The position numbers and the translations under genes were made by a program. From contig NZ_SLUP01000004.1 in NCBI RefSeq assembly GCF_004341235.1, positions 248,001-312,000 of the forward strand: a stretch of 64,000 nt of DNA, in the 5' to 3' direction. Source of the DNA: Mariniflexile fucanivorans. GTDB lineage: Bacteria > Bacteroidota > Bacteroidia > Flavobacteriales > Flavobacteriaceae. Below are positions 54,908 through 64,000 of the stretch, in pieces. Under the pieces are notes generated by a model. The model worked only from the letters and a program-made list of their open reading frames with translations, was not told the DNA's origin and made no database searches. Position 1 is the first letter of the stretch. Each line of letters begins with the position of its first letter.

Positions 54908-56884
54908 ATGAAATACAACTGTAAATTCCTATATGCTATTATTATAATGTTCACTTTTTTAATAAAGGCGAACACTATGAATGCGCAGAATATTAGAGGT
55001 GAGGCAGTTAAATCAACTTGGAAAGGCTTTAAACGCATCAATTTTAAATGGGGAGGAAAAGAAGCTTTTTTAACGCGTCCTGAAAAACCATTACCAGGAA
55101 ATCCCTGGTTGTGGCGAGCACGTTTTCCCGATTATCATGCGGAGATCGATAGTATGCTTTTATCCAAAGGATTTCATGTAGCTTATATAAATACCGATAA
55201 TCAATTTGGAAGCCCAAAAGCTGTTGAAGTTTGGAATAAGTTTTACGATTATCTTACAACTACCTATAAATTACAAGATAAAGTGGCTTTGCATGGGCAC
55301 AGTCGTGGAGGCTTATTTATCTACAATTGGGCAAAACAAAATGCGGAGAAGATAGCTTGTATTTATGGGGATGCTGTAGTGTGCGATTTTAAAAGTTGGC
55401 CAGCAGGTTTTGGTATAAGTGAAGGGAGTAAAAAAGATTGGGAGGTTTTAAAAACAGAATATGGTTTTAAATCAGATGAAGAAGCCAAAGCATACAAAAA
55501 CAATCCTATAGATAATTTAGATGCCTTGGTAAAAGCAGGAGTTCCTATTTTGCATACAATTAGTTTAAAAGATGGCGTGGTACCTCCCGATGAGAATTCA
55601 TTAAAACTAGTGAATAATTATATTCATTTAGGTGGAACAGCAACGGTCTCGCCTTGTAGTTCGGGTATTCAAAAGTCAAAAGGGCATCATTATGATATTG
55701 ATAACCCTAATATGGTGGCCGATTTTATCATGAAACATAGTACCGAAAATGGACCTTTGAATTCTTCAGCATACCATCAAATGCGAACTGGTTTACAAAA
55801 TAGCCACATTCAATTTCAGCGGAATAAAAAAGGACGTGTTGCTTTTCTTGGTGGTTCGATTACGCATAACAGGGGTTGGAGAGATAGTATTTGTAACTAC
55901 TTAAAAAACAAATTTCCTGGAACGGAATTTGAATTTATTGCAGCAGGTATTCCATCTATGGGAACAACTCCTGCGGCATTTCGATTAGAACGCGATGTAT
56001 TATCTAAAGGAAAAATTGACTTATTGTTTGAAGAAGCCGCAGTAAATGATGCTGGAAATGGCAGAACTACAACGGAACAAATTAGAGCCATGGAAGGCAT
56101 TGTTAGGCATATGCGAAAATCCAATCCTGAAGTTGATATTGTGATGATGCATTTTGTAGATCCTGATAAAATGGAATTGTACAGAGCGGGAAAAGAACCA
56201 GAAGTTATTACCAATCACAACCGTGTTGCAGAACATTACGGAATTCCAACTATTAATTTAGCATTGGAAGTAACCGAACGTATTGACCATGATGAATTTA
56301 CTTGGAAGGATGATTTTAAGAATTTACACCCTTCACCTTTTGGACAAGGGGTTTATGCGCATTCCATGATTCAGTTTTTAGAGAATACTTTTGCGGGCCA
56401 TCTAGATAATGATGATAAAATAATAGCGCGAAACTTACCAAATCCATTAGATGCATTTAATTATGAAAACGGTGTTTTGTTGGATATTAAAAGTATAAAA
56501 TTAAGGAAAGGCTGGAAAATTGATCCCGTATGGAATCCAAAAGATGGTAAAAAAACCAGACCTAATTATGTCAATGTTCCTATGCTGATGGGTGAAACTC
56601 CAGGAAGCGCATTTAAATTTACATTTGAAGGAAATACTGTTGGAATAGCAGTTGCCGCAGGACCTGATGCTGGAATAATTGAATATAGAATAGATAAAGG
56701 AGAGTGGCAAAAACAAAACCTTTTTACCAAATGGAGTACATCGCTTCATTTACCATGGTATTATACCTTGGCAAGTGGTTTAGAAAATAAAAAACATATT
56801 TTAGAGTTGAAAATTTTTAACGAAAAATATGAACAAAGTACGGGGTATGCCTGTAGAATTCGTTATGTTTATGTAAACAAATAA
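54908..56884 (+). CDS. Double esterase: alpha/beta-hydrolase fused to SGNH hydrolase and a C-terminal sandwich
   Basis: 658 residues, signal peptide ending MNAQ. Domain 1 (about 30-285) is an alpha/beta-hydrolase with nucleophile Ser132 in HGHSRGG, an Asp in LKDGVVPP and a His in KGHHYDI. Domain 2 (about 305-510) is an SGNH hydrolase with GGSITHN (Ser317), AAGIPSMG, an EAAVND block III in which the usual Gly is replaced, and DFKNLHPSP. The final 130 residues look like a beta-sandwich. Two esterase active sites in one chain suggest removal of two kinds of acyl groups. The GH172 gene follows after 6 bp. Confidence 0.85.
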   Translation: MKYNCKFLYAIIIMFTFLIKANTMNAQNIRGEAVKSTWKGFKRINFKWGGKEAFLTRPEKPLPGNPWLWRARFPDYHAEIDSMLLSKGFHVAYINTDNQFGSPKAVEVWNKFYDYLTTTYKLQDKVALHGHSRGGLFIYNWAKQNAEKIACIYGDAVVCDFKSWPAGFGISEGSKKDWEVLKTEYGFKSDEEAKAYKNNPIDNLDALVKAGVPILHTISLKDGVVPPDENSLKLVNNYIHLGGTATVSPCSSGIQKSKGHHYDIDNPNMVADFIMKHSTENGPLNSSAYHQMRTGLQNSHIQFQRNKKGRVAFLGGSITHNRGWRDSICNYLKNKFPGTEFEFIAAGIPSMGTTPAAFRLERDVLSKGKIDLLFEEAAVNDAGNGRTTTEQIRAMEGIVRHMRKSNPEVDIVMMHFVDPDKMELYRAGKEPEVITNHNRVAEHYGIPTINLALEVTERIDHDEFTWKDDFKNLHPSPFGQGVYAHSMIQFLENTFAGHLDNDDKIIARNLPNPLDAFNYENGVLLDIKSIKLRKGWKIDPVWNPKDGKKTRPNYVNVPMLMGETPGSAFKFTFEGNTVGIAVAAGPDAGIIEYRIDKGEWQKQNLFTKWSTSLHLPWYYTLASGLENKKHILELKIFNEKYEQSTGYACRIRYVYVNK

Positions 56885-56890
56885 TATTAT

Positions 56891-58519
56891 ATGAAATCAA
56901 TTTTAAGCACTATTTTTTTAGTTTTTACACTTTTGGCGTCGGCTCAAAATGTTGAGAAAATAACGATTGAATCTTTATTAAACGACATGGTTGATAGAGA
57001 TGCTGTGGCGCGTTTCCCAAAAACAAATTTTAGATTAAAACAGGAAAGTAGTTATAATAGAGCTTCTAAAACACCAAATGATACCGTGGGATGGTTTAAT
57101 AATCATGATTATAATAATAAGGATACCGACCATAATTTTATTAGGACGGAGGAAAAAAACGGACAAAAAGAGTGGGTATTGATGGATCATGTGGGACCCG
57201 GTGCTATTGTACGTACGTGGATGCCTTTTTTAAGTGCAGACAAGCCCAATACTGATATTAATATTAAAATATATTTAGATGGAAGTTCGGAGCCAGTTTT
57301 GGAAGGCAACATGTTAGGATTGCTTGATGGTACGGGATTAATTCCATATCCGTTTGCGCATCAATCACTGCGTTCGTCGGTTTCTTTTTTCCCAATTCCA
57401 TATGCTAAAAGTTGTAAAATAACTACGGATGCGATGCCTTTTTTTTATCAATTTACATATAGAGCTTACGATGATTACACACCTATAAAAACCTTTACAA
57501 AAGAAGATTTTAACAAAGCAATTCCTTTAACCCAGAAGATAGGAGAATTATTGTTAGAACCTAAAAACACAGTTGAGGGTGAACAAGTTTCATTCACAGC
57601 TAAATTAGCCTCTAAAAAAGAAAAATCCATAGAATTGCCAAAAGGAAATGCTGCCATTAGAGAACTAAACTTAAAGTTAAGCGATTATAAAAATATAGAA
57701 GTAACACGTACAGTAATCTTAAAAATAGAGTTTGATGGGGAACAAACAGTTTGGTGTCCTATTGGCGATTTTTTCGGTAGTGGTATTGGATTGAATCCGC
57801 ATCAAGGATGGGATATGGTGGTAAGTGATGATGGTACTATGACTTCTAAATGGGTGATGCCTTATCAAAAATCAGGAAAAATATCAGTGGTGAATTTAGG
57901 AAAAAAATCAGTAAAAGTGGACTTAAAAGCCACGGTTGGCGAATGGCAATGGGATAGCGAAAGCATGTATTTTAATGCCGCATGGCGCGGACAATATCCA
58001 GTAGCTACAAGACCTTTTTCAGATTGGAATTACGTGACGCTTAAAGGTCGCGGTGTATATGTAGGCGATGCTTTAACCGTTATGAACCCAGTTGAAAAAT
58101 GGTGGGGAGAAGGTGATGAAAAAATTTGGATAGATGGTGAAGATTTTCCATCCATTTTTGGAACTGGTACCGAAGATTATTATGCCTATTCCTGGGGTGG
58201 TAGAAGTACCGAATTTTATGAACACCCTTTTCACGCACAACCTAGTTCTTATGTCTACAATAAGTTAAACCCTAAAACCACCAACGAAAAAAACACAATG
58301 GGTTATAGTACAGAAATAAGAAGCCGATCGCTAGACATTATGCCGTTCGGTAGTTCTTTACAACTAGATATGGAAATCTGGAGTTGGACCGATTGCGAAA
58401 TGGGCTATGGTGTTGGTATGTATTGGTATGGTGATAAACAAACCACATCAAACAGAACTCCAGACGAAAAAGAGTCTTTAAATGTACCACCATTACCAAA
58501 AGAATTTCCTAAAAAATAA
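56891..58519 (+). CDS. GH172 (DUF2961) family enzyme, copy 2
   Basis: A 542-residue secreted protein (signal peptide ending LASAQ), closely similar to the one at 36430, with long identical stretches from about residue 355 on (SMYFNAAWRGQYPV, FSDWNYVTLKGRGVYVGDAL, GTGTEDYYAYSWGGRSTEF). The clearest differences are in the middle (around residues 225-330) and in the last 60 residues, such as SWTDCEMG for SGTDCDMG. The copies probably act on the same kind of sugar with slightly different context. It lies between the double esterase (6 bp) and a sulfatase (11 bp). Confidence 0.88.
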   Translation: MKSILSTIFLVFTLLASAQNVEKITIESLLNDMVDRDAVARFPKTNFRLKQESSYNRASKTPNDTVGWFNNHDYNNKDTDHNFIRTEEKNGQKEWVLMDHVGPGAIVRTWMPFLSADKPNTDINIKIYLDGSSEPVLEGNMLGLLDGTGLIPYPFAHQSLRSSVSFFPIPYAKSCKITTDAMPFFYQFTYRAYDDYTPIKTFTKEDFNKAIPLTQKIGELLLEPKNTVEGEQVSFTAKLASKKEKSIELPKGNAAIRELNLKLSDYKNIEVTRTVILKIEFDGEQTVWCPIGDFFGSGIGLNPHQGWDMVVSDDGTMTSKWVMPYQKSGKISVVNLGKKSVKVDLKATVGEWQWDSESMYFNAAWRGQYPVATRPFSDWNYVTLKGRGVYVGDALTVMNPVEKWWGEGDEKIWIDGEDFPSIFGTGTEDYYAYSWGGRSTEFYEHPFHAQPSSYVYNKLNPKTTNEKNTMGYSTEIRSRSLDIMPFGSSLQLDMEIWSWTDCEMGYGVGMYWYGDKQTTSNRTPDEKESLNVPPLPKEFPKK

Positions 58520-58530
58520 GATTATAATTT

Positions 58531-60096
58531 ATGAAACGTACCATGAGAAGTTCTAAAGTTAGTTTGTTTGTTTTGGTTTTCATACTCGTTGGATGTAAAT
58601 CAAAAGCAATACAAACTAAAGAAATATCTGAGAGTAAAAACAAGAAGCCCAATATCATCTTTTTAATGACCGACGACCAACGTTGGGATAATATGGGGTG
58701 TTACGGTAAACCTGAATTCAATACCCCTAATATTGATAAGTTGGCAGAACAAGGGGTTACATTCGATAAGGCTTTTTACGCAGTAGCTATTTGTATGCCT
58801 AGTCGTGTAACCATGATGACGGGTCGTTATAATTCAAACCATAAAGTAGGGTTTGTAGCGCCAGAAGACTATACCTTATCACAAGCCGATTTTGCCAAAA
58901 GTTATCCAGCCATTCTTAAAAATGCAGGATATCGCACGGGTTTTATTGGCAAAGTAGGATTCACGGTTACAGAGGAAGCTACACGCCCGAGCATGCCTAA
59001 CAATCAACTTTATAAAAAATATATGGGCGGGGTTTTCGATTTCTTTGTGGGAACTGAAACACACGATAGAGATGGCATGATTACATGGCCAGAAAATGAT
59101 GAAGTTTTACAAAACATTTACAAAGAAGGGAGACAAAACTCAGGCAGAACTTTAAGAACAGGGGAAGCTATGATGCATTTTATTGATACGCAACCAGCAA
59201 ACCAACCCTTTTGTTTATCAGTGAGTTTTTATGCGGTGAAGCATGATAATAATAACGATATGTTCATGCCACATTTTGAGCAATTTAAAGAGCATGATTT
59301 TTCAGTTCCAGAAAATTGGGTGGAGGGTGATAATCCTGTTTTACCAGATGTCGTAAAAGAAAATGCGCGTGGGGTATATTTACATCGTCAGCGTTCATCT
59401 ACTCCCGAAATGTATCAAAGACTCGTGCGCCGTTTTGCGACTCAAGGGTATAGTGTGGATGAACAAGTTGGGTTTTTAGTTGAGAAATTAAAAGCTAAAG
59501 GATTGTTGGAAAACACCATCATTATTTATACGAGTGATAACGGACGTTTTCAAGGATCGCATGGCTTATTCGATAAATGTTTATTATATGAAGAGTCTAT
59601 AAAAGCACCACTTATTGTTTATGATGGACGTGTTGAAGCATCAAAACAAGAACGTCGAGAAAATGCACTCATATCTTCTGTAGATATGGCTCCAACCATA
59701 GTGTCTATGGCAGGTTTACAACCACCAGCAAGCATGCAAGGTCGTGATATTACCGGTGTTTTAAATCAAACAGAAGATCTATCCAAATGGCGCGATGCCG
59801 TTTTTATGGAAGATTTGTTTTTAGTGGCTATGTTTAACAAACGAAATAATAAGAATGTTGATGAAATCAATCAAAATTTAATAGACACTAATAAATCGTA
59901 TCGCAGTAGAGGGGTGCGTACAGACCGTTGGAAATACATTGTTTACTACGAACATACCCCAAGAATCGAGGAGTTATATGATGTAAATAACGATCCCATG
60001 GAACAGAATAATTTGGCGAATAATCCAGAGCATCTCGATATTCTTAAGAAGTTAAGAAATCAAACTGAATCATTATATCAAAAGGCGATTCAATAA
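58531..60096 (+). CDS. Family S1 sulfatase, lipoprotein
   Basis: 521 residues. The N-terminus ends in FILVGCKSK, a clean lipobox (LVGC). MTDDQRWDNMGCYG, the formylglycine motif CMPSRVTMMTGR (Cys88), and TSDNGRFQGSHGLFDK mark an S1 sulfatase. This last segment (GSHGLFDK) is the iduronate/choline-sulfatase-like form and is related in style to the one at 62817. It starts 11 bp after GH172 and is cotranscribed with its neighbours. Confidence 0.93.
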   Translation: MKRTMRSSKVSLFVLVFILVGCKSKAIQTKEISESKNKKPNIIFLMTDDQRWDNMGCYGKPEFNTPNIDKLAEQGVTFDKAFYAVAICMPSRVTMMTGRYNSNHKVGFVAPEDYTLSQADFAKSYPAILKNAGYRTGFIGKVGFTVTEEATRPSMPNNQLYKKYMGGVFDFFVGTETHDRDGMITWPENDEVLQNIYKEGRQNSGRTLRTGEAMMHFIDTQPANQPFCLSVSFYAVKHDNNNDMFMPHFEQFKEHDFSVPENWVEGDNPVLPDVVKENARGVYLHRQRSSTPEMYQRLVRRFATQGYSVDEQVGFLVEKLKAKGLLENTIIIYTSDNGRFQGSHGLFDKCLLYEESIKAPLIVYDGRVEASKQERRENALISSVDMAPTIVSMAGLQPPASMQGRDITGVLNQTEDLSKWRDAVFMEDLFLVAMFNKRNNKNVDEINQNLIDTNKSYRSRGVRTDRWKYIVYYEHTPRIEELYDVNNDPMEQNNLANNPEHLDILKKLRNQTESLYQKAIQ

Positions 60097-60158
60097 AATG
60101 GAAATTGGTGTTTTCTGAATAATAAATATAGAGTAGATTAAAAAAATAAAAATAGGTT

Positions 60159-62804
60159 ATGCAAAATTTTAAAAAAGCTTCGTTTTTCAGTTTGTTCGTT
60201 CTGACTTTGTTCGTGGTTGGATGTCAATCAAAATTTATACACAAGTTTGAAAAATCAGACCATGGTCTTACAATTCATCAAGATAGCACCATCATTAAAA
60301 TTGAAATTGTAAATGAATCGATTATTCATGTGAATAAAATGAAGGTAGGTAGCGAGCCATCATCACTTCCAGATTATGTTACGGTGTTAGAACCACAGGA
60401 TGTGGAATGGGAGTTGACAGATACTAAAGATTTGTTGACTATAAGCACCGATGCTTTAAATGTTTTTGTGAATAGTGAGGGGGTTATTGAATATAAAACG
60501 AAGGATAATAAAAATCTAGTATCAGAAACTAGCGAATTAACTTTTATTCAAACAGATACGACCAAAACACATACTGTTTCACAAGCTTTTAAAGTTGGTG
60601 ATGAGGCTTTATATGGTTTGGGTCAGTACCAAAGTGGTATCATGAACTGGAAAAATGTACCTATCCGTTTGCAACAATACAATCAGGAAATAGCCATTCC
60701 GTTTTTAGTTTCTACAAAAGGATATGGTATTTATTGGCATAATTACAGTCTTACCGATTTTAATCAAACTCAAAACGAAATTCAGTTTGCTTCAACTGAT
60801 TCTATTGAAACCAAAAGGGAGGAACAAGTGGTGGTGCCCGTTGGAGGTGAAAAAGAAAACGTAGCGGCTTATGCTGCCAAAGAAGCTGCAGAAAAAAATA
60901 TTCGTGAAACTACTTTTACGCCAACAAAATCTGGAACATATACCTTTTTGGCGTTGAGCGATGATAACGGACGTATGCGAGGTGAGATTAAAGTAACGAT
61001 AGACGGTGATGACATCATTAATTACTCAACCATCTGGATGCCTAGGAGATATTCAGGTGAAAAACAGTTGGAAGCAGGGAAAACTTATAAAGTCGTTTTT
61101 CAGAATACAGGAGCTAAGATTCCAGGGAAATTATTTTACAACGAACCGGATTATAATAAAACCGTTTTCAGTAGTACCAAAGGCAATGCGATCGATTATT
61201 ATTTAGTGCAAGGAGATAATCCAGCGGAAGTTATTTCACAATATCAAAACCTAACAGGAAAAGCGCCTATGTTCGCCAAAAGTGCTTACGGTTTTTGGCA
61301 ATGTCGTGAACGCTATCATGATCAAGAAGAATTATTAGTGAATGCCCGTGAAATGAGAGAACGAAAAATTCCTTTTGATAACATTGTACAAGATTGGTTT
61401 TATTGGCCAAAAGGCACCAAAGGACCAGAATGGGATCGCGCTAAATATCCCAATCCGGATGCCATGGTTGAAGAATTGACCAGATTGAACATTAAACTTA
61501 TGGTTTCTGTATGGCCAGAAGTTAATAACGAGCGTTTGGAAGAAAAATACAATCTTAAAAAAATAAAAAGCAGCAACTATGTAGATATTTATGATACAGG
61601 CGTAAGCGAGCGGTTTTATCGTATGTTAAGTGATTCGATGTTTCATAAAGGCGTCAGTTCTATTTGGTTAGATGGCACCGAGCCAGAAGGCGTTAAAAAT
61701 ACCAAAGTAAATACGGCCGTAGGACCTTACGAGACCGTTCAAAATCCATATTCACTTTTAGTTACAAAAGCGATGTATGAGGGGAGAAGAGAAGAGTTTC
61801 CAATGCAACGCGTGTTTAATTTAACCCGTTCGGCATATTCCGGACAACAGCGTTATGGCGCAGCTTCATGGTCTGGGGACGTAGAGGCTTCTTGGGAGCA
61901 ATTTTCCGAACAAATTGCTGCAGGTTTAAACTTTACCATGGCTGGTATCCCTTATTGGACACACGATATTGGTGGGTTTTTTAGAGACTCAAAATCTATT
62001 AATCCAGAATTCGATAGTCAATATACAAATCCGGAATACATTGAATTGTTAACCCGCTGGTTTCAGTTTGGTACGTTTAGTCCCATTTTCCGTATTCATG
62101 GTTATGTTTCTGAAACGGAGATTTGGCGTTACGGACAAGAGTTTGAAGATACGGCACGTAAATTTATCGATTTAAGATACCAACTAATGCCTTATATCTA
62201 TTCCGAAGCTAGAAAAGTAACTACAGACGGCAAACTATTAATGGCGCCATTAGCATATCAATATCCAAACGATAAAAATACTTGGGGAATTAAAGATCAA
62301 CTCCTTTTTGGGGAATCTATGATGGCGGGTTTTGTAACCGAATATCAACAACGTGAAAAAGAGATTTATTTTCCAGAAGGCGATTGGTATAATTTCTGGA
62401 CAAGTGAAAAGATTGAAGGTGGTAAAAAAATATCAGTAAAAGTACCACTCAACGAAACACCGTTGTATGTGAAGGCAGGAAGCATCATACCTATGAGTCC
62501 ACCGGTACAATTTACGACTCAAAGAACTGAAGATCCTATGGAAATTAGAATTTATCCCGGTAAAAATGCGGAGTATGTATTGTATGTTGATGATAATGAG
62601 TCTTATAACTATGAAAAAGGAACGTATTCCGAAGTGATTTTTACCTATTCAGAAAAGAATAAAACTCTTAAAATTAAAAAAGGAATCGACAATTACATGA
62701 ATTTTAAAGATGTTAACATGTATTTTTATGTTTCTCTGGTTGGAAATGAAAAGGTTGAAGAAATCTTTTTTGATGGCGAAGATGTGAAGGTGAATTTCTA
62801 TTAA
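60159..62804 (+). CDS. GH31 alpha-xylosidase-like enzyme with PA14 insert, lipoprotein
   Basis: 881 residues with a lipobox VVGCQSK. After the N-terminal sandwich a PA14-like insert is seen (about 225-345, ETTFTPTKSGTYTFLAL and KTYKVVFQNTG). In the barrel the predicted nucleophile is Asp505 in IWLDGTEPEG and the acid/base is Asp574 in WSGDVEASW. Insert and WLDGTEPE wording match the Bacteroidota/Cellvibrio alpha-xylosidase group of GH31, which acts on xylose capping side chains. Other GH31 specificities are possible. It is 62 bp after one sulfatase and 12 bp before the next. Confidence 0.9.
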   Translation: MQNFKKASFFSLFVLTLFVVGCQSKFIHKFEKSDHGLTIHQDSTIIKIEIVNESIIHVNKMKVGSEPSSLPDYVTVLEPQDVEWELTDTKDLLTISTDALNVFVNSEGVIEYKTKDNKNLVSETSELTFIQTDTTKTHTVSQAFKVGDEALYGLGQYQSGIMNWKNVPIRLQQYNQEIAIPFLVSTKGYGIYWHNYSLTDFNQTQNEIQFASTDSIETKREEQVVVPVGGEKENVAAYAAKEAAEKNIRETTFTPTKSGTYTFLALSDDNGRMRGEIKVTIDGDDIINYSTIWMPRRYSGEKQLEAGKTYKVVFQNTGAKIPGKLFYNEPDYNKTVFSSTKGNAIDYYLVQGDNPAEVISQYQNLTGKAPMFAKSAYGFWQCRERYHDQEELLVNAREMRERKIPFDNIVQDWFYWPKGTKGPEWDRAKYPNPDAMVEELTRLNIKLMVSVWPEVNNERLEEKYNLKKIKSSNYVDIYDTGVSERFYRMLSDSMFHKGVSSIWLDGTEPEGVKNTKVNTAVGPYETVQNPYSLLVTKAMYEGRREEFPMQRVFNLTRSAYSGQQRYGAASWSGDVEASWEQFSEQIAAGLNFTMAGIPYWTHDIGGFFRDSKSINPEFDSQYTNPEYIELLTRWFQFGTFSPIFRIHGYVSETEIWRYGQEFEDTARKFIDLRYQLMPYIYSEARKVTTDGKLLMAPLAYQYPNDKNTWGIKDQLLFGESMMAGFVTEYQQREKEIYFPEGDWYNFWTSEKIEGGKKISVKVPLNETPLYVKAGSIIPMSPPVQFTTQRTEDPMEIRIYPGKNAEYVLYVDDNESYNYEKGTYSEVIFTYSEKNKTLKIKKGIDNYMNFKDVNMYFYVSLVGNEKVEEIFFDGEDVKVNFY

Positions 62805-62816
62805 TTTGAAAAAAAT

Positions 62817-64000
62817 ATGATGAAGTCAAATATTTTTATTTTGATAGTATTCTGTGTCATAACAGGATGCCATTCAGGAAAAAATAATAAAACACAAGAA
62901 CCAAAAACAACGGGTGTTAAAAATGTACTGCTCATATGTATTGATGACCTGAGGCCTGAATTAAACTCATTTGGTGCATCTCATATTATATCTCCAAACA
63001 TAGATCATTTGGCATCTATCGGAAGGGCGTTTTCAAATCATTATGTAAATTCCCCAAGTTGTGGGCCTTCTCGGTATACCATGCTTACGGGGCAATATGG
63101 TGCTGAATATAGACGTCATTCTAACCAACCATTATTCTCACGTGCTGAGGATAGAGATAAACATCCCGATCAAATAAGCCCAAGTATGCCCGAGTGGTTT
63201 AGTAACCATGGCTTTACAACGGTGTCGGTAGGGAAAGTGTCCCATCACCCAGGTGGGCGTGGTGGCGAACATTGGGACAATGATACCATAATTGAAATGC
63301 CAAACGCATGGGATAAATATATAATGCCTGTTGGAGAATGGGAAACACCTGAAGGCGCTATGCATGGTTTAGCCAATGGAAAAGTAAGATCGCCAAATCA
63401 GCGAGATGTAATTGAAGCCTTTGATGGATCTGACACCAGTTATCCAGATGGCCTTATTGCTGAAGAAGGATTAAAACAGTTGGAAGCATTGGCTTCAGGA
63501 GATAAACCATTCTTTTTAGCAATCGGTCTGATAAAACCACATTTACCGTTTGGTGCTCCTAAAAAATATTTGGATATGTACGACAATGTTACCATTCCAC
63601 CCCCAGCGCATCCAGAAAAACCAAAGGGCAAAACCACCTGGCATCCATCCAACGAATTTATGGGTTATGACCGTGGTGGAAAAGACCCAAGAGAAGACGC
63701 AGCCTTTGCTTTGGAATTAAAAAAGTATTACGCCGCCTGTGTTACTTATGCCGATAAACATGTTGGCGACATTCTTAAAAAGTTAAAGGAAACGGGAGCC
63801 GATAAAAATACCATCGTGGTTATTTGGGGCGATCATGGATGGCATTTGGGTGAACATGCCATTTGGGGAAAACATTGTCTTTTTGAAGAAGCCTTGCGTT
63901 CTCCACTGATAGTTTACGATCCAGGTATGGATAACCCAGGTGAATTTAGCAATGCCATTGTGGAATCTTTAGATATTTTTCCAACGCTATGCGAATTGAG
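62817..64000 (+). CDS. Family S1 sulfatase, iduronate-2-sulfatase-like, 3' end cut by the window
   Basis: The frame is open from an ATG at 62817 to the window end, about 394 codons. A lipobox VITGCHS is followed by [13 protein letters not shown], formylglycine motif [12 protein letters not shown] (Cys82), [30 protein letters not shown] and [16 protein letters not shown]. These are the marks of the iduronate-2-sulfatase/choline-sulfatase branch of S1. Sulfated uronic acid or fucose is a plausible target. An adjacent second ATG at 62820 would give nearly the same protein. The stop codon lies beyond the window. Confidence 0.92.
   Translation, partial: MMKSNIFILIVFCVITGCHSGKNNKTQEPKTTGVKNVLLICIDDLRPELNSFGASHIISPNIDHLASIGRAFSNHYVNSPSCGPSRYTMLTGQYGAEYRRHSNQPLFSRAEDRDKHPDQISPSMPEWFSNHGFTTVSVGKVSHHPGGRGGEHWDNDTIIEMPNAWDKYIMPVGEWETPEGAMHGLANGKVRSPNQRDVIEAFDGSDTSYPDGLIAEEGLKQLEALASGDKPFFLAIGLIKPHLPFGAPKKYLDMYDNVTIPPPAHPEKPKGKTTWHPSNEFMGYDRGGKDPREDAAFALELKKYYAACVTYADKHVGDILKKLKETGADKNTIVVIWGDHGWHLGEHAIWGKHCLFEEALRSPLIVYDPGMDNPGEFSNAIVESLDIFPTLCEL

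Overview
The window is an AT-rich stretch of chromosome with every recognisable gene on the + strand. A SusD-type glycan-binding lipoprotein at the left edge, a type IX secretion (T9SS) sorting domain, many secreted or lipoprotein enzymes, a Bacteroidota-type TAnnTTTG promoter box and typical flavobacterial intergenic palindromes point to a polysaccharide-degrading Flavobacteriia member, most likely marine. I cannot name the species. The window is the inside of one very large polysaccharide utilization locus (PUL). Its SusC partner, regulator and right end lie outside.

Layout. (1) 1-1710: 3' part of susD, closed by a strong terminator. (2) 1994-28455: cassette 1 with a GH29 fucosidase, a GH43/GH117-like propeller enzyme, an MFS sugar porter, a CE1-type esterase, three sulfatases, three large heparinase II/III-fold proteins, GH30, GH97, an alpha/beta-hydrolase esterase, a GH141-like beta-helix enzyme with a PDZ domain, and a second GH29. 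(3) 28803-29795: a chimera of a GH29 remnant and an SGNH esterase, followed by a 524-base gene-poor stretch that looks like a gene relic. (4) 30320-32374: a beta-helix protein with a ricin-like domain and a T9SS tail. (5) 32688-38064: Kelch protein, fourth large heparinase-fold protein, GH172. (6) 38323-50198: a smaller heparinase II/III protein, a TIM-barrel glycosidase candidate, GH43, a second GH141-like protein with PDZ-like end, an esterase, a second beta-helix protein, GH3. (7) 50548-64000: GH95 fucosidase, sulfatase, an alpha/beta-hydrolase + SGNH fusion, a second GH172, sulfatase, GH31 with PA14 insert, and a sulfatase cut by the window end.

How the genes fit together. Six sulfatases, four or five candidate fucosidases (two GH29, one GH95, two GH141-like), five uronate-lyase-fold proteins, xylosidase-type families (GH31, GH43, GH3, GH30) and four esterase genes (one with two esterase domains) together suggest a highly branched, sulfated, O-acylated, fucose- and uronic-acid-containing algal polysaccharide (a glucuronoxylofucan-type glycan). 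This substrate is inferred from family content. No GH88/GH105 unsaturated uronyl hydrolase, no GH78/GH106 rhamnosidase and no fucose catabolism genes are present in the window.

The most striking non-coding signal is a tandem operator. Two copies of a roughly ATARTTTATA half-site, spaced exactly 21 bp, occur in front of five cassettes (before 1994, 30320, 32688, 38323 and 50548), and a sixth copy at 29805 has no intact gene in front of it. This is the geometry expected of an AraC-type (for example hybrid two-component) activator, and it would make the cassettes one regulon.
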